Positions 27,085 through 36,216 of a DNA stretch of 64,000 bases are shown here, piece by piece. The notes below the pieces were generated by a model. It searched no databases, was not told where the DNA came from, and saw only the letters and a program-made list of their open reading frames with translations. Numbering within the stretch: position 1 is the stretch's first letter; each line of letters opens with the position of its first letter. Origin of the DNA: Nocardia farcinica (lineage in GTDB: Bacteria; Actinomycetota; Actinomycetes; Mycobacteriales; Mycobacteriaceae); contig NZ_LN868938.1 of assembly GCF_001182745.1 (NCBI RefSeq), positions 2,542,001 through 2,606,000 of the forward strand, in the 5' to 3' direction. The translations under genes and the position numbers were made by a program.

Positions 27085-27909
27085 TCAGTCCGCGGGCGCC
27101 CACCCGGGTCCGCGGAACAGGTGCCCGAACCGGGTGCGCCAGTCCCGCGCGGCCCGCACGTCCCGCCAGATCGCCACGAACTCGTGGGTGGCCACCCGCA
27201 CCGGGTTGAAGGTGTCGATGTTCTTGGTCAGGCCGTAGCGCACCCGTTCGCCCTCGGGTTCGAAGGTGCCGAACAGCCGGTCCCAGACGATCAGGATGCC
27301 GCCGTAGTTGCGGTCCAGGTAGACGTCGTTGGCGCCGTGGTGCACGCGATGGTGCGAGGGCGTGTCGAACACCCACTCGATCGGCCGCCACAGCGTGCCG
27401 ACCCGCTCGGTGTGGATGAAGAACTGGTAGAGCAGGCTGATCGACTGCTGGAGCAGCACCATCCACGGCGGGAACACCAGCGCCAGCGGCAGCCAGTACG
27501 GCAGCGCGGTGAACGGCGTCCAGGTCTGGCGCAGCGCGGTGGACAGGTTGAAGAACCGGCTCGAATGGTGGGCGACGTGGCTGGCCCAGAACAGCCGCAC
27601 CGTGTGATGGGTGCGGTGGTACCAGTAGTAGACGAAGTCGTCGGCGAAGAACAGCAGCACCCAGGTCAGCGGGTGATCGGTCGGCAGGTGCAGCGGCGAG
27701 GCCAGATACACCGCGGCGTACACGGCGACCACCACGAGCTTCCAGCCGATGTTGATCACCACGTTGCCCAGGCCCATGAGCAGGCTGGTGACGGTGTCGC
27801 GGGCGTGGTAGCCGAGTTCGTCGTCGTCGGGCAGCAGATGGAACGAGACCGCCTCGAGCACGAGGCAGACGACGAAGACCGGGATGGCGTGCGCGATGAG
27901 GTCGAACAT
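27085..27909 (-). CDS. Sterol desaturase / fatty acid hydroxylase superfamily protein
   Basis: 274 residues, membrane-bound di-iron type. The histidine boxes are intact: YWYHRTHH (about residue 100), HVAHHSS (about 117) and HHRVHHGANDVYLDRNYGG (about 190). About four helices span residues 5-25, 45-75, 85-100 and 130-165. Members use O2 to hydroxylate or desaturate lipids or sterols; the substrate is unknown. The ATG is only 2 bases after the GntR stop, so the two form an operon and the regulator presumably controls it. Confidence 0.92.
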   Translation of the reverse strand: MFDLIAHAIPVFVVCLVLEAVSFHLLPDDDELGYHARDTVTSLLMGLGNVVINIGWKLVVVAVYAAVYLASPLHLPTDHPLTWVLLFFADDFVYYWYHRTHHTVRLFWASHVAHHSSRFFNLSTALRQTWTPFTALPYWLPLALVFPPWMVLLQQSISLLYQFFIHTERVGTLWRPIEWVFDTPSHHRVHHGANDVYLDRNYGGILIVWDRLFGTFEPEGERVRYGLTKNIDTFNPVRVATHEFVAIWRDVRAARDWRTRFGHLFRGPGWAPAD

Positions 27910-27911
27910 GA

Positions 27912-28637
27912 TCAGGCTTCCGTGACGACGAACTCGCCGGACAGGGCGTCGACGAGACCGCTGAGCAGGGCGTGGGCGTGGCGATGGGCGCCCTCGGGGT
28001 CGCGGGCGGCGATCCGGTCGGCGAGCTCGCGGTGGCGGGCCCGGTCGAGGTATTCGCGGTTCAGGCCGAGGCGGACGATCGTCTCCCAGCCGATGTCGGT
28101 GTAGCCGGCGACGAGGGTGTTGAGGGCCAGACGGTAGGCGAGGTTGCCGGAGCCGTCGATGACGGCGGTCCAGAACGCCAGGTCGCCGCTGATCAGGTCG
28201 TCGAGGGCGGCGGTGGGCTCGGGGTAGGCGGCCGCGGCCGCGACGATGGCGTCCACCCGTTGCGCTTCGGCGCGTTCGGCGCAGAGCCGGGCGGAATCCG
28301 CGGCGACCGAGCGGCGCATCTCGGCGATGTCGCGCAGGATGCGCTGGGCGGGCACCGACCCGGACCGGGCCAGCGCCGACAGCAGGTCGAGCCCGCCGTT
28401 GGCCCGCCAGTCCAGCACCCGGGTCTTGCCGCCCTGCGCGACCCGGACCAGTCCGCTCTGCTGCACCCGTTTGAGCGCCTCGCGCACGGCATGCCGGTTG
28501 ACCTGGAACGTCTCGGCCAGCTCCCGTTCCGCGGGCAGCGGCTCGTCCGGGGCGATGCGACCGGTGAGGATCGCGTCGACCAGCTGGCCGAACACGGCAT
28601 CGGAGACGGCGGTCCGACCGACCACGGCGAATTCCAT
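27912..28637 (-). CDS. GntR-family regulator, FadR/FCD subfamily
   Basis: 241 residues. The winged helix (residues about 10-75) has the GntR signature LPAERELAETFQVNRHAVREALKRVQQSGLV. The C-terminal all-helical effector domain follows (LRDIAEMRRSVAADSARLCAER, FWTAVIDGSGNLAYRL, HRELADRIAARDPEGAHRHAHALL), with residues typical of metal/carboxylate-binding FCD pockets. The ATG at 28637 was chosen over 28661 because the core domain starts there. It forms an operon with the hydroxylase. A perfect TGGT-N3-ACCA site lies 39 bases upstream, indicating autoregulation. Confidence 0.92.
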   Translation of the reverse strand: MEFAVVGRTAVSDAVFGQLVDAILTGRIAPDEPLPAERELAETFQVNRHAVREALKRVQQSGLVRVAQGGKTRVLDWRANGGLDLLSALARSGSVPAQRILRDIAEMRRSVAADSARLCAERAEAQRVDAIVAAAAAYPEPTAALDDLISGDLAFWTAVIDGSGNLAYRLALNTLVAGYTDIGWETIVRLGLNREYLDRARHRELADRIAARDPEGAHRHAHALLSGLVDALSGEFVVTEA

Positions 28638-28675
28638 GCGAGCCAGTGTGAGGCACGACACGCCAACAGGTCAAC

Positions 28676-28686
28676 TGGTTGGACCA
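28676..28686 (-). promoter_or_regulatory. FadR-like operator upstream of the GntR-hydroxylase operon
   Basis: TGGTTGGACCA: a perfect TGGT / ACCA dyad with a 3-base centre. It resembles E. coli FadR sites (TGGTnnGACCA), and the regulator downstream is of that subfamily. The spacing fits a promoter-overlapping operator. Confidence 0.55.
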
Positions 28687-28800
28687 ATCGTGTCCGCGTA
28701 CCACCGTCGTGCTCGTGGCAACGGTGAGCGTGAACCGGGAAGCGCCGTCGTCTCGCTCGGACGCGCGAGTTGCTTCGCGAGAACTGAACGCCCGAACCGC

Positions 28801-29718
28801 TCAGCGGCGCAGCATCGCCGCGGCAGCCGCCACCGCGACCGCACCCACCTGCACCGCCTCCGACAACCGCACCGCGCGCCGCAGGTCCGCGACCGTCGGC
28901 GCGGGACCGTCACCGAGGGTGGGCCGCAACTCGGTGCCGTGCCGATAGCGGGTGCGCCCGCCCAGCCGCACCCCCAGCGCACCCGCCATGGCCGCCTCCG
29001 CCACACCGGCATTGGGGCTCGGGTGTTTGCCCGCGTCCCGCCGCCAGGCGCGCAGGACTGCCCGGGGACGACCGCCGACCACCGGTGCGAGGGCGGCGGT
29101 GAGCAGGCCCGTCAGGCGCGCCGGGAGCAGATTCGCCACGTCGTCGGTGCGGGCGGCGGCCCACCCGAAGCGCCGGTAGCGTTCGTCGCGGTAGCCGATC
29201 ATCGCGTCGAGGGTGTTGATCGCGCGATACCCGAGCAGGCCGGGCACCCCGGCGATCGCGCCCCACACCAGCGGGCCGACGGCGGCGTCGGAGGTGTTCT
29301 CGGCGATGGATTCCAGTGCGGCGCGGGCCAATCCGTCGGCGTCGAGCACGGCGGGGTCGCGTCCGCAGAGGGAAGGCAGCAGGGCGCGGGCGCCGTCGAC
29401 GTCACCGGATTCCAGCCGCCGCGCCATCGCGCGTCCGGTGCGGGCCAGGCTGCGGCCGCCGAGCGCGGTCCAGGTGGCCAGCGCGGTCGCCGCCACGCCG
29501 CCGCGCCGCAACACCAGCCCGAACCCGACCACGGCGCCCACCGCGACCGACTCGTGCACCAGTCCGGCGGTGCGCCGGTCGGCGTAGGTCACCGATTCGA
29601 GAGCCAGTGCCGCCGATCCGAATCCGGCCACCGGATGCCACCGGCGCGGATCGCCGAGCGCCCGGTCGAGCGCGAATCCGAGCACCAGACCGGCCGCGGT
29701 CGACTTCCCCGTACGCAC
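28801..29718 (-). CDS. cobD: Adenosylcobinamide-phosphate synthase
   Basis: 305 residues of the CobD/CbiB membrane family, which attaches aminopropanol (phosphate) to adenosylcobyrate in vitamin B12 synthesis. Hallmarks: DPRRWHPVAGFG, GDVDGARALLPSLCGRDP, ESIAENTSDAAVGPLVWGAIAG, YRAINTLDAMIGYR and KHPSPNAGVAEAAMAGALGVRLGG. It has four to five hydrophobic segments. The start is GTG at 29718. It matches M. tuberculosis Rv2236c in position. I saw no cobalamin riboswitch upstream. Confidence 0.95.
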   Translation of the reverse strand: MRTGKSTAAGLVLGFALDRALGDPRRWHPVAGFGSAALALESVTYADRRTAGLVHESVAVGAVVGFGLVLRRGGVAATALATWTALGGRSLARTGRAMARRLESGDVDGARALLPSLCGRDPAVLDADGLARAALESIAENTSDAAVGPLVWGAIAGVPGLLGYRAINTLDAMIGYRDERYRRFGWAAARTDDVANLLPARLTGLLTAALAPVVGGRPRAVLRAWRRDAGKHPSPNAGVAEAAMAGALGVRLGGRTRYRHGTELRPTLGDGPAPTVADLRRAVRLSEAVQVGAVAVAAAAAMLRR

Positions 29719-29760
29719 GCGGGCAGCCTAGCGGTCCGCGGCGGCGGCGAGCCGGCCGGA

Positions 29761-29787
29761 TGTCACACTCGTCTCCCCGGCGTCGTC
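29761..29787 (+). promoter_or_regulatory. ECF41-type autoregulated promoter
   Basis: TGTCACA at 29761-29767, a 16-base spacer, and CGTC at 29784-29787. This is the consensus I recall for ECF41 sigma factors. It lies 40 bases before the sigma gene, so it is a self-promoter. Confidence 0.7.
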
Positions 29788-29827
29788 AGCTGTACGACCC
29801 TGCCCGCACAACCGAAACGGTGGACCG

Positions 29828-30766
29828 ATGACCTCCTTCGACCCGGACGCCGCGCCCGACACCGCCGAACTGGCCAGGCGCTTCGAGGAGCACCGCCCCT
29901 ACCTGCGCAGACTCGCCTACAGCACGCTGGGCAGCCTCTCCGACGCCGAGGACGTGGTGCAGGAGGCGTGGCTGCGGTTGCAGCGACACCGCCAGACGGC
30001 GGGCGAGATCGAGAACCTGCGCGCCTGGCTCACCACGGTGACCGGCCGGCTCGCGCTGGACCACCTGGGGTCCGCGCGGGCGCGGCGCGAGCAGTACGTC
30101 GGCGAGTGGCTGCCCGAACCGGAGGTCTCCACCTGGGACGACCCGGCCGACCGGATCGCACAGGACGAGCGGGTGACCACCGCGCTGCTGGTGGTGCTGG
30201 AGTCGCTGTCACCGGCCGAGCGCACGGCGTTCGTGTTGCAGGAGGTGTTCGGCATGAGCAGCCCCGAGGTGGCCGAGGTGGTCGGCCGCACCCCGGCGGC
30301 GGTGCGCCAGCTGGCCTCGCGGGCCCGCAAGCACGTCGAGCAGGGCACGCCGCGGTTCCCCGCCTCACCCGACGAGCAACAGAAGGTGGTGTCCGCGTTC
30401 GCGCTCGCGTGGCGGTCGGGCGACCTCGGCGCGCTGCTCGGCGTCCTGGACGGCAAGGTCACCCTCACCGCCGACGGCGGCGGCAAGGTCCCCGCCATCC
30501 GCCAGGCCGTGCGCGGCGCGGAACTGGTCGCCAAGTTGCTGCTCGGCTGGTACCAGGTCCAGTCGAACCGGCCGGCGTGGGGCCGCTTCGTCCTGGTCAA
30601 CGGCGAACCCGGCCTGCTGGTCTTCGACGGCACCCACACCGGCGTGTTCGCCTTCACGGTCGACGCGGGCCGCATCGTCGCCATCGACATCGTCCGCAAC
30701 CCGGACAAGCTGCGCGACCTGCCGGTCGACGGACAGCCGGACTGGTTCATGCGGAGCGAGGACTAG
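29828..30766 (+). CDS. ECF41-type RNA polymerase sigma factor (SigJ-like)
   Basis: 312 residues. Region 2 (residues about 15-85: [30 protein letters not shown]) binds core and the -10 element. Region 4 (about 115-180: [44 protein letters not shown]) binds the -35. The C-terminal SnoaL-like domain of about 110 residues carries the ECF41 marks DGGGKVPA and the terminal NPDKL. This domain modulates activity in place of a separate anti-sigma factor. ECF41 genes usually sit beside a carboxymuconolactone decarboxylase, oxidoreductase or epimerase target; none is adjacent here. Confidence 0.95.
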   Translation: MTSFDPDAAPDTAELARRFEEHRPYLRRLAYSTLGSLSDAEDVVQEAWLRLQRHRQTAGEIENLRAWLTTVTGRLALDHLGSARARREQYVGEWLPEPEVSTWDDPADRIAQDERVTTALLVVLESLSPAERTAFVLQEVFGMSSPEVAEVVGRTPAAVRQLASRARKHVEQGTPRFPASPDEQQKVVSAFALAWRSGDLGALLGVLDGKVTLTADGGGKVPAIRQAVRGAELVAKLLLGWYQVQSNRPAWGRFVLVNGEPGLLVFDGTHTGVFAFTVDAGRIVAIDIVRNPDKLRDLPVDGQPDWFMRSED

Positions 30767-30787
30767 CGCGGCCCCGACCCGACCCGC

Positions 30788-31903
30788 TCAGCCCGCCAAC
30801 CCCATCGGGCGGGCCTCACCCAGTCCGTGCGCGGCGGCGACCTGCGGGGACAGCAACCGGCCGTCCTCGGCGGTGACGCCCGCGGCGAGGTCGGGCCGGG
30901 CCGAACATGCCTCGCGCCAGCCGAGGTCGGCGATGGCGAGCACGTAGGGCAGGGTGGCGTTGGTGAGCGCGACGGTGGCCGTGTGCGGTACCGCGCCCGG
31001 CATGTTCGCCACGCAGTAGTACAGCGAATTCGCCACGTAGAAGGTCGGATTGGCATGGGTGGTCGGCCGCGAGCCCTCGAAGCAGCCGCCCTGGTCGATG
31101 GCGATGTCGACCAGCACCGAGCCGGGGCGCATCGCCGCGACCATCGCTTGGGTCACCAGTTTCGGCGCCCGCGCACCGGGCACCAGCACCGACCCGACGA
31201 CGAGGTCCGCGCGCAGCACGGCCCGCTCCACCTCGGCGGCGTTCGACGCGATCGTGCTGACCCGCCCCTGGAAGCGGGCGTCCAGCGCCCGCAGCCGGAC
31301 CAGGTCGGTGTCGAGCACGCTCACCCTGGCGCCCATCCCGGCCGCCACCGCCGCCGCGTTGCCGCCGGCCACCCCGCCGCCGAGCACCACCACCTCGGCG
31401 GGCCGCACGCCCGGGACGCCACCGAGCAGCATCCCCGCCCCGCCGAGCGGCGCCAGCAGATGGTAGGCACCGACCTGCGCGGCGAGCTTTCCGGCGACCT
31501 CGCTCATCGGCGCCAGCAGCGGCAGCGAGCCGTCGGCGGCGCGCACCGTCTCGTAGGCGATGGCGGTGATGCCCGACCGCAGGATCGCCTCGGTGCACTC
31601 CTTCGAGGCCGCCAGGTGCAGGTAGGCGAACAGCACCTGCTCGCGCCGCATCCGGTGGTACTCCGGTTCGATCGGCTCCTTGACCTTCAACACCAGCTCG
31701 GCCTCGCCCCACACCTCGTCGGCCTCGGCCACCACCCGCGCCCCCGCCGCCCGGTAGGCCTCGTCCCCGAACCCCGATCCCGCGCCCGCACCTCGCTCGA
31801 CGAGCACCTCGTGCCCGTGCCGCACCAACTCCGCCGCACCGGCGGGCGTCAGGGCGACACGGAACTCCTGCGCTTTGACCTCCCCCGGCACACCGATTCG
31901 CAT
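30788..31903 (-). CDS. ald: Alanine dehydrogenase
   Basis: 371 residues, exactly the usual length. It interconverts L-alanine and pyruvate plus ammonia with NAD. Motifs: the N-terminal [20 protein letters not shown], substrate-binding Lys-75 (KVKEP), His-96 (AYLHLAAS), the NAD-binding [24 protein letters not shown], and [12 protein letters not shown]. The ATG at 31903 is chosen because family members begin MRIGVP; the frame extends 30 codons upstream. No aldR regulator gene is adjacent. About 240 bases separate it from the divergent carbonic anhydrase gene. Confidence 0.97.
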   Translation of the reverse strand: MRIGVPGEVKAQEFRVALTPAGAAELVRHGHEVLVERGAGAGSGFGDEAYRAAGARVVAEADEVWGEAELVLKVKEPIEPEYHRMRREQVLFAYLHLAASKECTEAILRSGITAIAYETVRAADGSLPLLAPMSEVAGKLAAQVGAYHLLAPLGGAGMLLGGVPGVRPAEVVVLGGGVAGGNAAAVAAGMGARVSVLDTDLVRLRALDARFQGRVSTIASNAAEVERAVLRADLVVGSVLVPGARAPKLVTQAMVAAMRPGSVLVDIAIDQGGCFEGSRPTTHANPTFYVANSLYYCVANMPGAVPHTATVALTNATLPYVLAIADLGWREACSARPDLAAGVTAEDGRLLSPQVAAAHGLGEARPMGLAG

Positions 31904-32142
31904 ACCGCCATCGTGAACCTCCCGCGCCCGATTCGCCACGTTCCGGCGAAAAATCCTCCGGCGAGTCGCCGAGATGACCGGCAGAAGTGGCATGCGGAGC
32001 CCTTCTCGGCCCGAACTCTTTCATGAGCGGACGTGGTATCCGCATCCGACGATCCGCCCCGGCGCTTCCTTCCGACCGAGTCATGCCGCGGCGCCGCCGG
32101 GCTGCCGAGCCGACGCGCCGGGCACCGGGTTAGTTTCGACAC

Positions 32143-32658
32143 ATGAGGATTGAGGTCGGCGGGTTCGCGCCGGAGATCGAGGAGAGCGCCTGGCTGGCGC
32201 CCAACGCCACGGTGATCGGGCGGGTGCGGCTGGCCGCGGAGGTGAGTGTCTGGTACGGCGCGGTGCTGCGCGGCGATCTGGAGCAGATCATCGTCGGCGA
32301 GCGCACGAACATCCAGGACGGCTGCGTGCTGCACGCCGACCCCGGCGTTCCGCTCACCGTCGGCAGCGGAGTGTCGGTGGGACACAACGCGATCCTGCAC
32401 GGCTGCACCATCGGCGACGACGTGCTCGTCGGCATGGGCGCGACGGTGCTCAACGGCGCGGTGGTCGGCGCGGGCAGTTTGATCGCGGCCAACGCGCTCG
32501 TGCCGGAGGGCGCGCAGATCCCGCCCGGCTCGCTGGTGGCGGGGGTGCCGGGCAAGGTGCGGCGGGAATTGAGCGAGGCGGAGCGGGACGGCATCCGCCT
32601 CAACAGCGCCGTCTATCTGCACAACATGGCCACCCATCGCGGCGCGCGCACGCTGTGA
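32143..32658 (+). CDS. Gamma-class carbonic anhydrase family protein
   Basis: 171 residues forming a left-handed beta-helix of hexapeptide repeats, which trimerises. The metal ligands of gamma carbonic anhydrases are present: one His in CVLHADPG and two in SVGHNAILHG. The N-terminal segment SAWLAPNATVIGRVRLA and VWYGAVLRGDLEQI is characteristic of the PaaY/YrdA branch, in which catalytic CO2 hydration varies. A C-terminal helix follows. The gene is divergent from ald. Confidence 0.92.
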   Translation: MRIEVGGFAPEIEESAWLAPNATVIGRVRLAAEVSVWYGAVLRGDLEQIIVGERTNIQDGCVLHADPGVPLTVGSGVSVGHNAILHGCTIGDDVLVGMGATVLNGAVVGAGSLIAANALVPEGAQIPPGSLVAGVPGKVRRELSEAERDGIRLNSAVYLHNMATHRGARTL

Positions 32659-32682
32659 GCGCGGGAGTGATACACCGCACAA

Positions 32683-32716
32683 TGGTCAATTGACCAGGAT
32701 CCGGCGCTGATACCAT
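32683..32716 (+). promoter_or_regulatory. Palindromic operator overlapping a promoter
   Basis: TGGTCAATTGACCA (32683-32696) is a perfect 14-bp palindrome. Its right half supplies TTGACC (32690-32695), a good -35, with TACCAT at 32711-32716 behind a TGn extension as -10. It lies upstream of the small-protein and TetR genes. The binding regulator is unknown. Confidence 0.55.
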
Positions 32717-32788
32717 TTTGCCTGCATGCGCGCAGTTCCGCGAGTCGGCGCGGCGCGCATGATGCGGTAACTGGCAGGAGGTACCACG

Positions 32789-32974
32789 GTGTCGTACCAG
32801 GATTCGAGTATGCACCGGCCCAAGGGGCGGATCAGCGTGGCCGATATCGCGGCCCAACCGGGGGGAATCGAAGCGCTGCAGCGGCGCGTTCACGAATTAC
32901 GCGCGCGCGGCGTCGATTACGCGGCCAACGCCATCGAGCGGGAAATGGCGGATCTGGACCTACCGCGGATCTAG
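32789..32974 (+). CDS. Small conserved-type hypothetical protein
   Basis: 61 residues with a GTG start and an excellent GGAGGT ribosome site. It is charged and helical in its second half (GGIEALQRRVHELRARGVDY and ANAIEREMADLDLP), with no membrane segment or Cys. The promoter-operator at 32683 precedes it. No function can be assigned. Confidence 0.7.
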   Translation: MSYQDSSMHRPKGRISVADIAAQPGGIEALQRRVHELRARGVDYAANAIEREMADLDLPRI

Positions 32975-33084
32975 GGGTGGATACCGGACCGTACCGTACC
33001 GGGTGGATGAAATAATGATCCTCCCTCACCCGCAGCGTCGCGCCGCCACGCATCCGGCGGCCGTGCCGAAGGACTGGAGATCCG

Positions 33085-33732
33085 ATGCCCGCCGTCCCAC
33101 CCATGCTCCAGCGCATTCTCGACAAGCCCGTCGCCGACGGGGAGAAACTGCTGGAGAGCGCGCTCTCGGCCTTCCTGGATTTCGGTATCAAGCGCACCAG
33201 CATGGGCGAGATCGCGCGGCGGGCGGGGATCAGCCCCGCCACCCTGTATCGGCGCTTCGAGTCCAAGAACGAACTGGTGGAAGCGGTCAGCGTCCGTGAG
33301 GCGCAACGGTTCGTCGAGTACATCGACAAGCGGGTGCAGACGGTCGAGGGCACCGAGAACCAGTTGGTGGAGATCTTCGTCGCGTTCATCACCGCCATCG
33401 CGGGCAACGAACTGCTGCGCCGGCTGCTGCGCACCGAACCCGACCTGATCCTGCCCCGGCTCACCACCGAGGCCGGTCCCGTCCTCGCGGTGGGCCGGGT
33501 CTATCTGGCCGAGAAGCTGCGCGAGCTGGCCGACACCGACATCGACGCGGACCTGGTGGCCGAGATCATGGCGCGCCTGGCACTGTCGCTCGCGCTGACC
33601 CCGGACGGTCTGATCCCGCTCGCCGACATCGACGCCGGGCGCGACTTCGCCCGCCGCACCCTGCTGCCGATGGTCGGGGTACACCGCGCTCAGGAGACGC
33701 CGAACGCCGCGGCCACCAGCGCGTCCAGCTGA
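33085..33732 (+). CDS. TetR-family transcriptional regulator
   Basis: 215 residues. The N-terminal DNA-binding domain (about 15-65) reads LLESALSAFLDFGIKRTSMG then EIARRAGISPATLYRRFESK, the TetR helix-turn-helix. The remaining helices form the ligand and dimer domain (VAFITAIAGNELLRRLLRTEPDLILPRL). Its last 43 bases overlap the end of the convergent methyltransferase gene. A target set is not obvious; the palindrome at 32683 is a candidate site. Confidence 0.9.
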   Translation: MPAVPPMLQRILDKPVADGEKLLESALSAFLDFGIKRTSMGEIARRAGISPATLYRRFESKNELVEAVSVREAQRFVEYIDKRVQTVEGTENQLVEIFVAFITAIAGNELLRRLLRTEPDLILPRLTTEAGPVLAVGRVYLAEKLRELADTDIDADLVAEIMARLALSLALTPDGLIPLADIDAGRDFARRTLLPMVGVHRAQETPNAAATSASS

Positions 33733-35366
33733 TCCGCCGAGCCCCGGCCCGCGATCAGCTCCGCGACCTCCTCGACGATGCGGCGGGCGGGCGCGCCCGC
33801 CGGGTCCGGCAGCGGCAGGCGCGAGACATACTGGGTGATCCATCGCCGCCTGCCCGAATAGAGCCGGTTGCCGCACACCGCGTCGTAGTAGCGCTTCCCC
33901 AACGGTGAATTGGCCACGCCCATGAGCAGATAGGCCAGCTCGGCCGAGCCGCCGAGATCGGCCAGCGAGATCCAGTAGCAGTCGCCGTTCACCACCGCCC
34001 CCGAATCGTCGAGCGCGAAACGCGGCTGCTCGCTGATGTCGGGGAACACCACCTTCGGCACCCGCCACAGGTGCGGGCGCTGCGGCACCCAGATCTCGTA
34101 CCACTCCCGGCCGCTGCCGGTCAGGTACTCGCGCGCCGCCAGCGCCGCCCGGTGTCGTTCGAGATACGCTGCGGCACCGGGGAATTCCGCCAGGTCGACA
34201 GGGACACGTTGCCGTTCGGACCGGTCGTAGGGATACAGCACCTTCGTCACGGGCGCCCGGTCGATCCGCCACGGAGCCAGATCCCGGTGGGTGATGAGAT
34301 CCAGCAGCAGCTGCGGCTCCGGCCGCGGTTCGACCGCCGCCCAGTCGTCGCGGATGAAGACCCGGTCCGCGTTCGTCTTGATGCCGACGCGCACCTTCGC
34401 CACCTCGCCGATCGTGCGCCAGGTGCGCGCGCCGATCGCGGCCAGCCAGGAATCCAGCACCGGATGCGACATCCGCCAGGGCGCGTCGGGGCCCGACGGC
34501 CGCCGTGGCCGATCGCCGCCGGAGTCCCCCGGCTCCCCCGTCGCCAGCGTGCCCACCTCCACGGCGAACGTGCGGCCGTTGTGCCCGACCACGGTGGGCG
34601 CGTCGCCGAGCAACGCCTCGAAAAGACCGCCGCCGGAGCCGGTCCCGTCGCCGGGGATCTCGTAGGCCGAGACGTGCCGGCACACACCGCCGGTGCGCGC
34701 GCTGACGGCCACGGTGATCGCAGGCAACACCGCGGCCGCGAACAACTTCGTGTCGCCGAGGTCGTACAACTCGACCGGGGGTAGTTCCCGCAGCAGCACG
34801 GCACGGATGTTCGCGCCCGCCTTGGTGGTCAGAAACCGGTTGGCGCACAACAGGCCCAGCACCCCCGCGGGCCGCAGCAGGCGCGGTGCGACGGTGACGA
34901 ACGGGTGGGTCAGGTCGATGCGCCCGTGCAAGCCGAACTCCCGGCTGAGCAGGCGGGCGGTGTCGGCGCCGAGATGCTGCACCCGCACGTACGGCGGATT
35001 GGTGATGATCGCGTCGAACCGGCCCGGCCCCAGCCGGGCGACTTCGGACAGGAAGTCGCCGGTGTGCCAGTCGGCCACCATGCCCGCGGCGGCGGCCCTG
35101 ACCCGGGCCCGGGCGAGTGCGGATTCGTCCAGGTCGTATCCGGTCATCCGGATCGGAACACCGGGCCTCACCCGGGCCGCTTCCCGGTGCAGGGCGAGCA
35201 GCAACTCCCCCTCGCCGCAGGCCGGATCGAGAACCTGCCACCCCGCCGCCGACGCGGGCGGCAGATGCGCGAGCACCCGTCGCGCGAGGAAGCGCGCCAG
35301 CTCCGGGGGCGTGTAGTGCCTGCCGTGCCGTTTCCGCTCGCCCGCGTCGCGGGCCGGGGCGCCCAT
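33690..35366 (-). CDS. Solitary gamma-class N6-adenine DNA methyltransferase (TaqI-like)
   Basis: 558 residues. The HYTP motif near residue 17, motif I DPACGEG (47-53) binding AdoMet, and the catalytic motif IV NPPY (123-126) occur in the order of gamma-type adenine methyltransferases such as M.TaqI. The C-terminal half (about 300-558) resembles the TaqI-type target-recognition region (HPVLDSWL, VRVGIKTNADRVFI, YPYDRSERQRVP, WITQYVSRLPLPD). No restriction endonuclease, specificity subunit or helicase gene adjoins it, so it is an orphan enzyme, possibly epigenetic or a remnant defence component. The recognition sequence is unknown. Confidence 0.88.
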   Translation of the reverse strand: MGAPARDAGERKRHGRHYTPPELARFLARRVLAHLPPASAAGWQVLDPACGEGELLLALHREAARVRPGVPIRMTGYDLDESALARARVRAAAAGMVADWHTGDFLSEVARLGPGRFDAIITNPPYVRVQHLGADTARLLSREFGLHGRIDLTHPFVTVAPRLLRPAGVLGLLCANRFLTTKAGANIRAVLLRELPPVELYDLGDTKLFAAAVLPAITVAVSARTGGVCRHVSAYEIPGDGTGSGGGLFEALLGDAPTVVGHNGRTFAVEVGTLATGEPGDSGGDRPRRPSGPDAPWRMSHPVLDSWLAAIGARTWRTIGEVAKVRVGIKTNADRVFIRDDWAAVEPRPEPQLLLDLITHRDLAPWRIDRAPVTKVLYPYDRSERQRVPVDLAEFPGAAAYLERHRAALAAREYLTGSGREWYEIWVPQRPHLWRVPKVVFPDISEQPRFALDDSGAVVNGDCYWISLADLGGSAELAYLLMGVANSPLGKRYYDAVCGNRLYSGRRRWITQYVSRLPLPDPAGAPARRIVEEVAELIAGRGSADQLDALVAAAFGVS

Positions 35367-35507
35367 GCCAGGGGATTCTGCCCTGCCGCGGCGCGTTCCG
35401 GGCCGAGACGAGCCGGACGGTTTCCGCCGCGCGCAGCCGGTTCCGCGACGACCCGCGGACCGCTAGCATCTAGTCTCAAAATGGAACTGATTGAAGGAGG
35501 CGGGTCC

Positions 35508-36200
35508 ATGAGCCCGACCAGCACGCCGACCGCCGAGCAGGCGGCACTGGCCCGGATACTCGACGGGCGGTACACCTGCCGCCAGTTCCGTCCCGACCCG
35601 GTGCCGCGCGCGACGATCGAGACCCTGCTGCGCATGGCCCAGCGCACCCCGTCGTGGTGCAACACCCAGCCCTGGCAGGTGGTGGTCACCGAACCCGCCG
35701 CCACCGACCGGTTCCGCAAGGAGCTGCTCGAACACATCCAGACCGCCACCCCCGCACCCGATCTGCCGTTCCCCGGCCAGTACACCGGCGCCTACCGCGA
35801 CCGGCGGCGCGAATGCGGCAAGCAGCTCTACGAGAGTGTCGGCATCGCCCGCGGCGACAACGCCGGCTCCATGCGCCAGATGCTGCGCAATTTCGAACTC
35901 TTCGACGCGCCGCACGTCGCGATCGTCACCACCGAGGCCGAACTCGGCGTCTACGGCGCGGTCGACAGCGGCCTCTACATCGGCACCTTCCTGCTGGCCG
36001 CCCAGAGCCTCGGCCTCGGCGCCGCCCCGCAGGCCGCGCTCGCCGGCTATTCGCCGTTCCTGCGCAGCCACTTCGGGATCCCCGAGCACCGGCAGGTGGT
36101 GGCGGGCATCAGCTTCGGCTACGCCGACACCGAACACCCGGTGAATTCCTTCCGCACCACCCGCGCGGACCTCGACCAGGTGGTCACCTTCGTCGACTGA
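35508..36200 (+). CDS. Nitroreductase family protein (FMN-dependent)
   Basis: 230 residues. The nitroreductase fold is marked by ILDGRYTCRQFRPDPVP near the N-terminus (phosphate-binding Arg-x-Phe), RTPSWCNTQPWQVVVTE, and VDSGLYIGTFLLAAQSLGLGAAPQAAL for FMN and the dimer interface. Members reduce nitro groups, quinones or enones with NAD(P)H. The ATG at 35508 is supported by GGAGGCGGG; an in-frame ATG at 35481 lacks such a site. It converges with the HxlR gene, 16 bases apart. Confidence 0.92.
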   Translation: MSPTSTPTAEQAALARILDGRYTCRQFRPDPVPRATIETLLRMAQRTPSWCNTQPWQVVVTEPAATDRFRKELLEHIQTATPAPDLPFPGQYTGAYRDRRRECGKQLYESVGIARGDNAGSMRQMLRNFELFDAPHVAIVTTEAELGVYGAVDSGLYIGTFLLAAQSLGLGAAPQAALAGYSPFLRSHFGIPEHRQVVAGISFGYADTEHPVNSFRTTRADLDQVVTFVD

Positions 36201-36216
36201 GCACGCGACGGCGCGG

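Noticed and set aside
29719..29760. Cobalamin riboswitch for cobD
   Set aside because: The gap to the ECF41 promoter is too short, and no B12-box sequence was seen.
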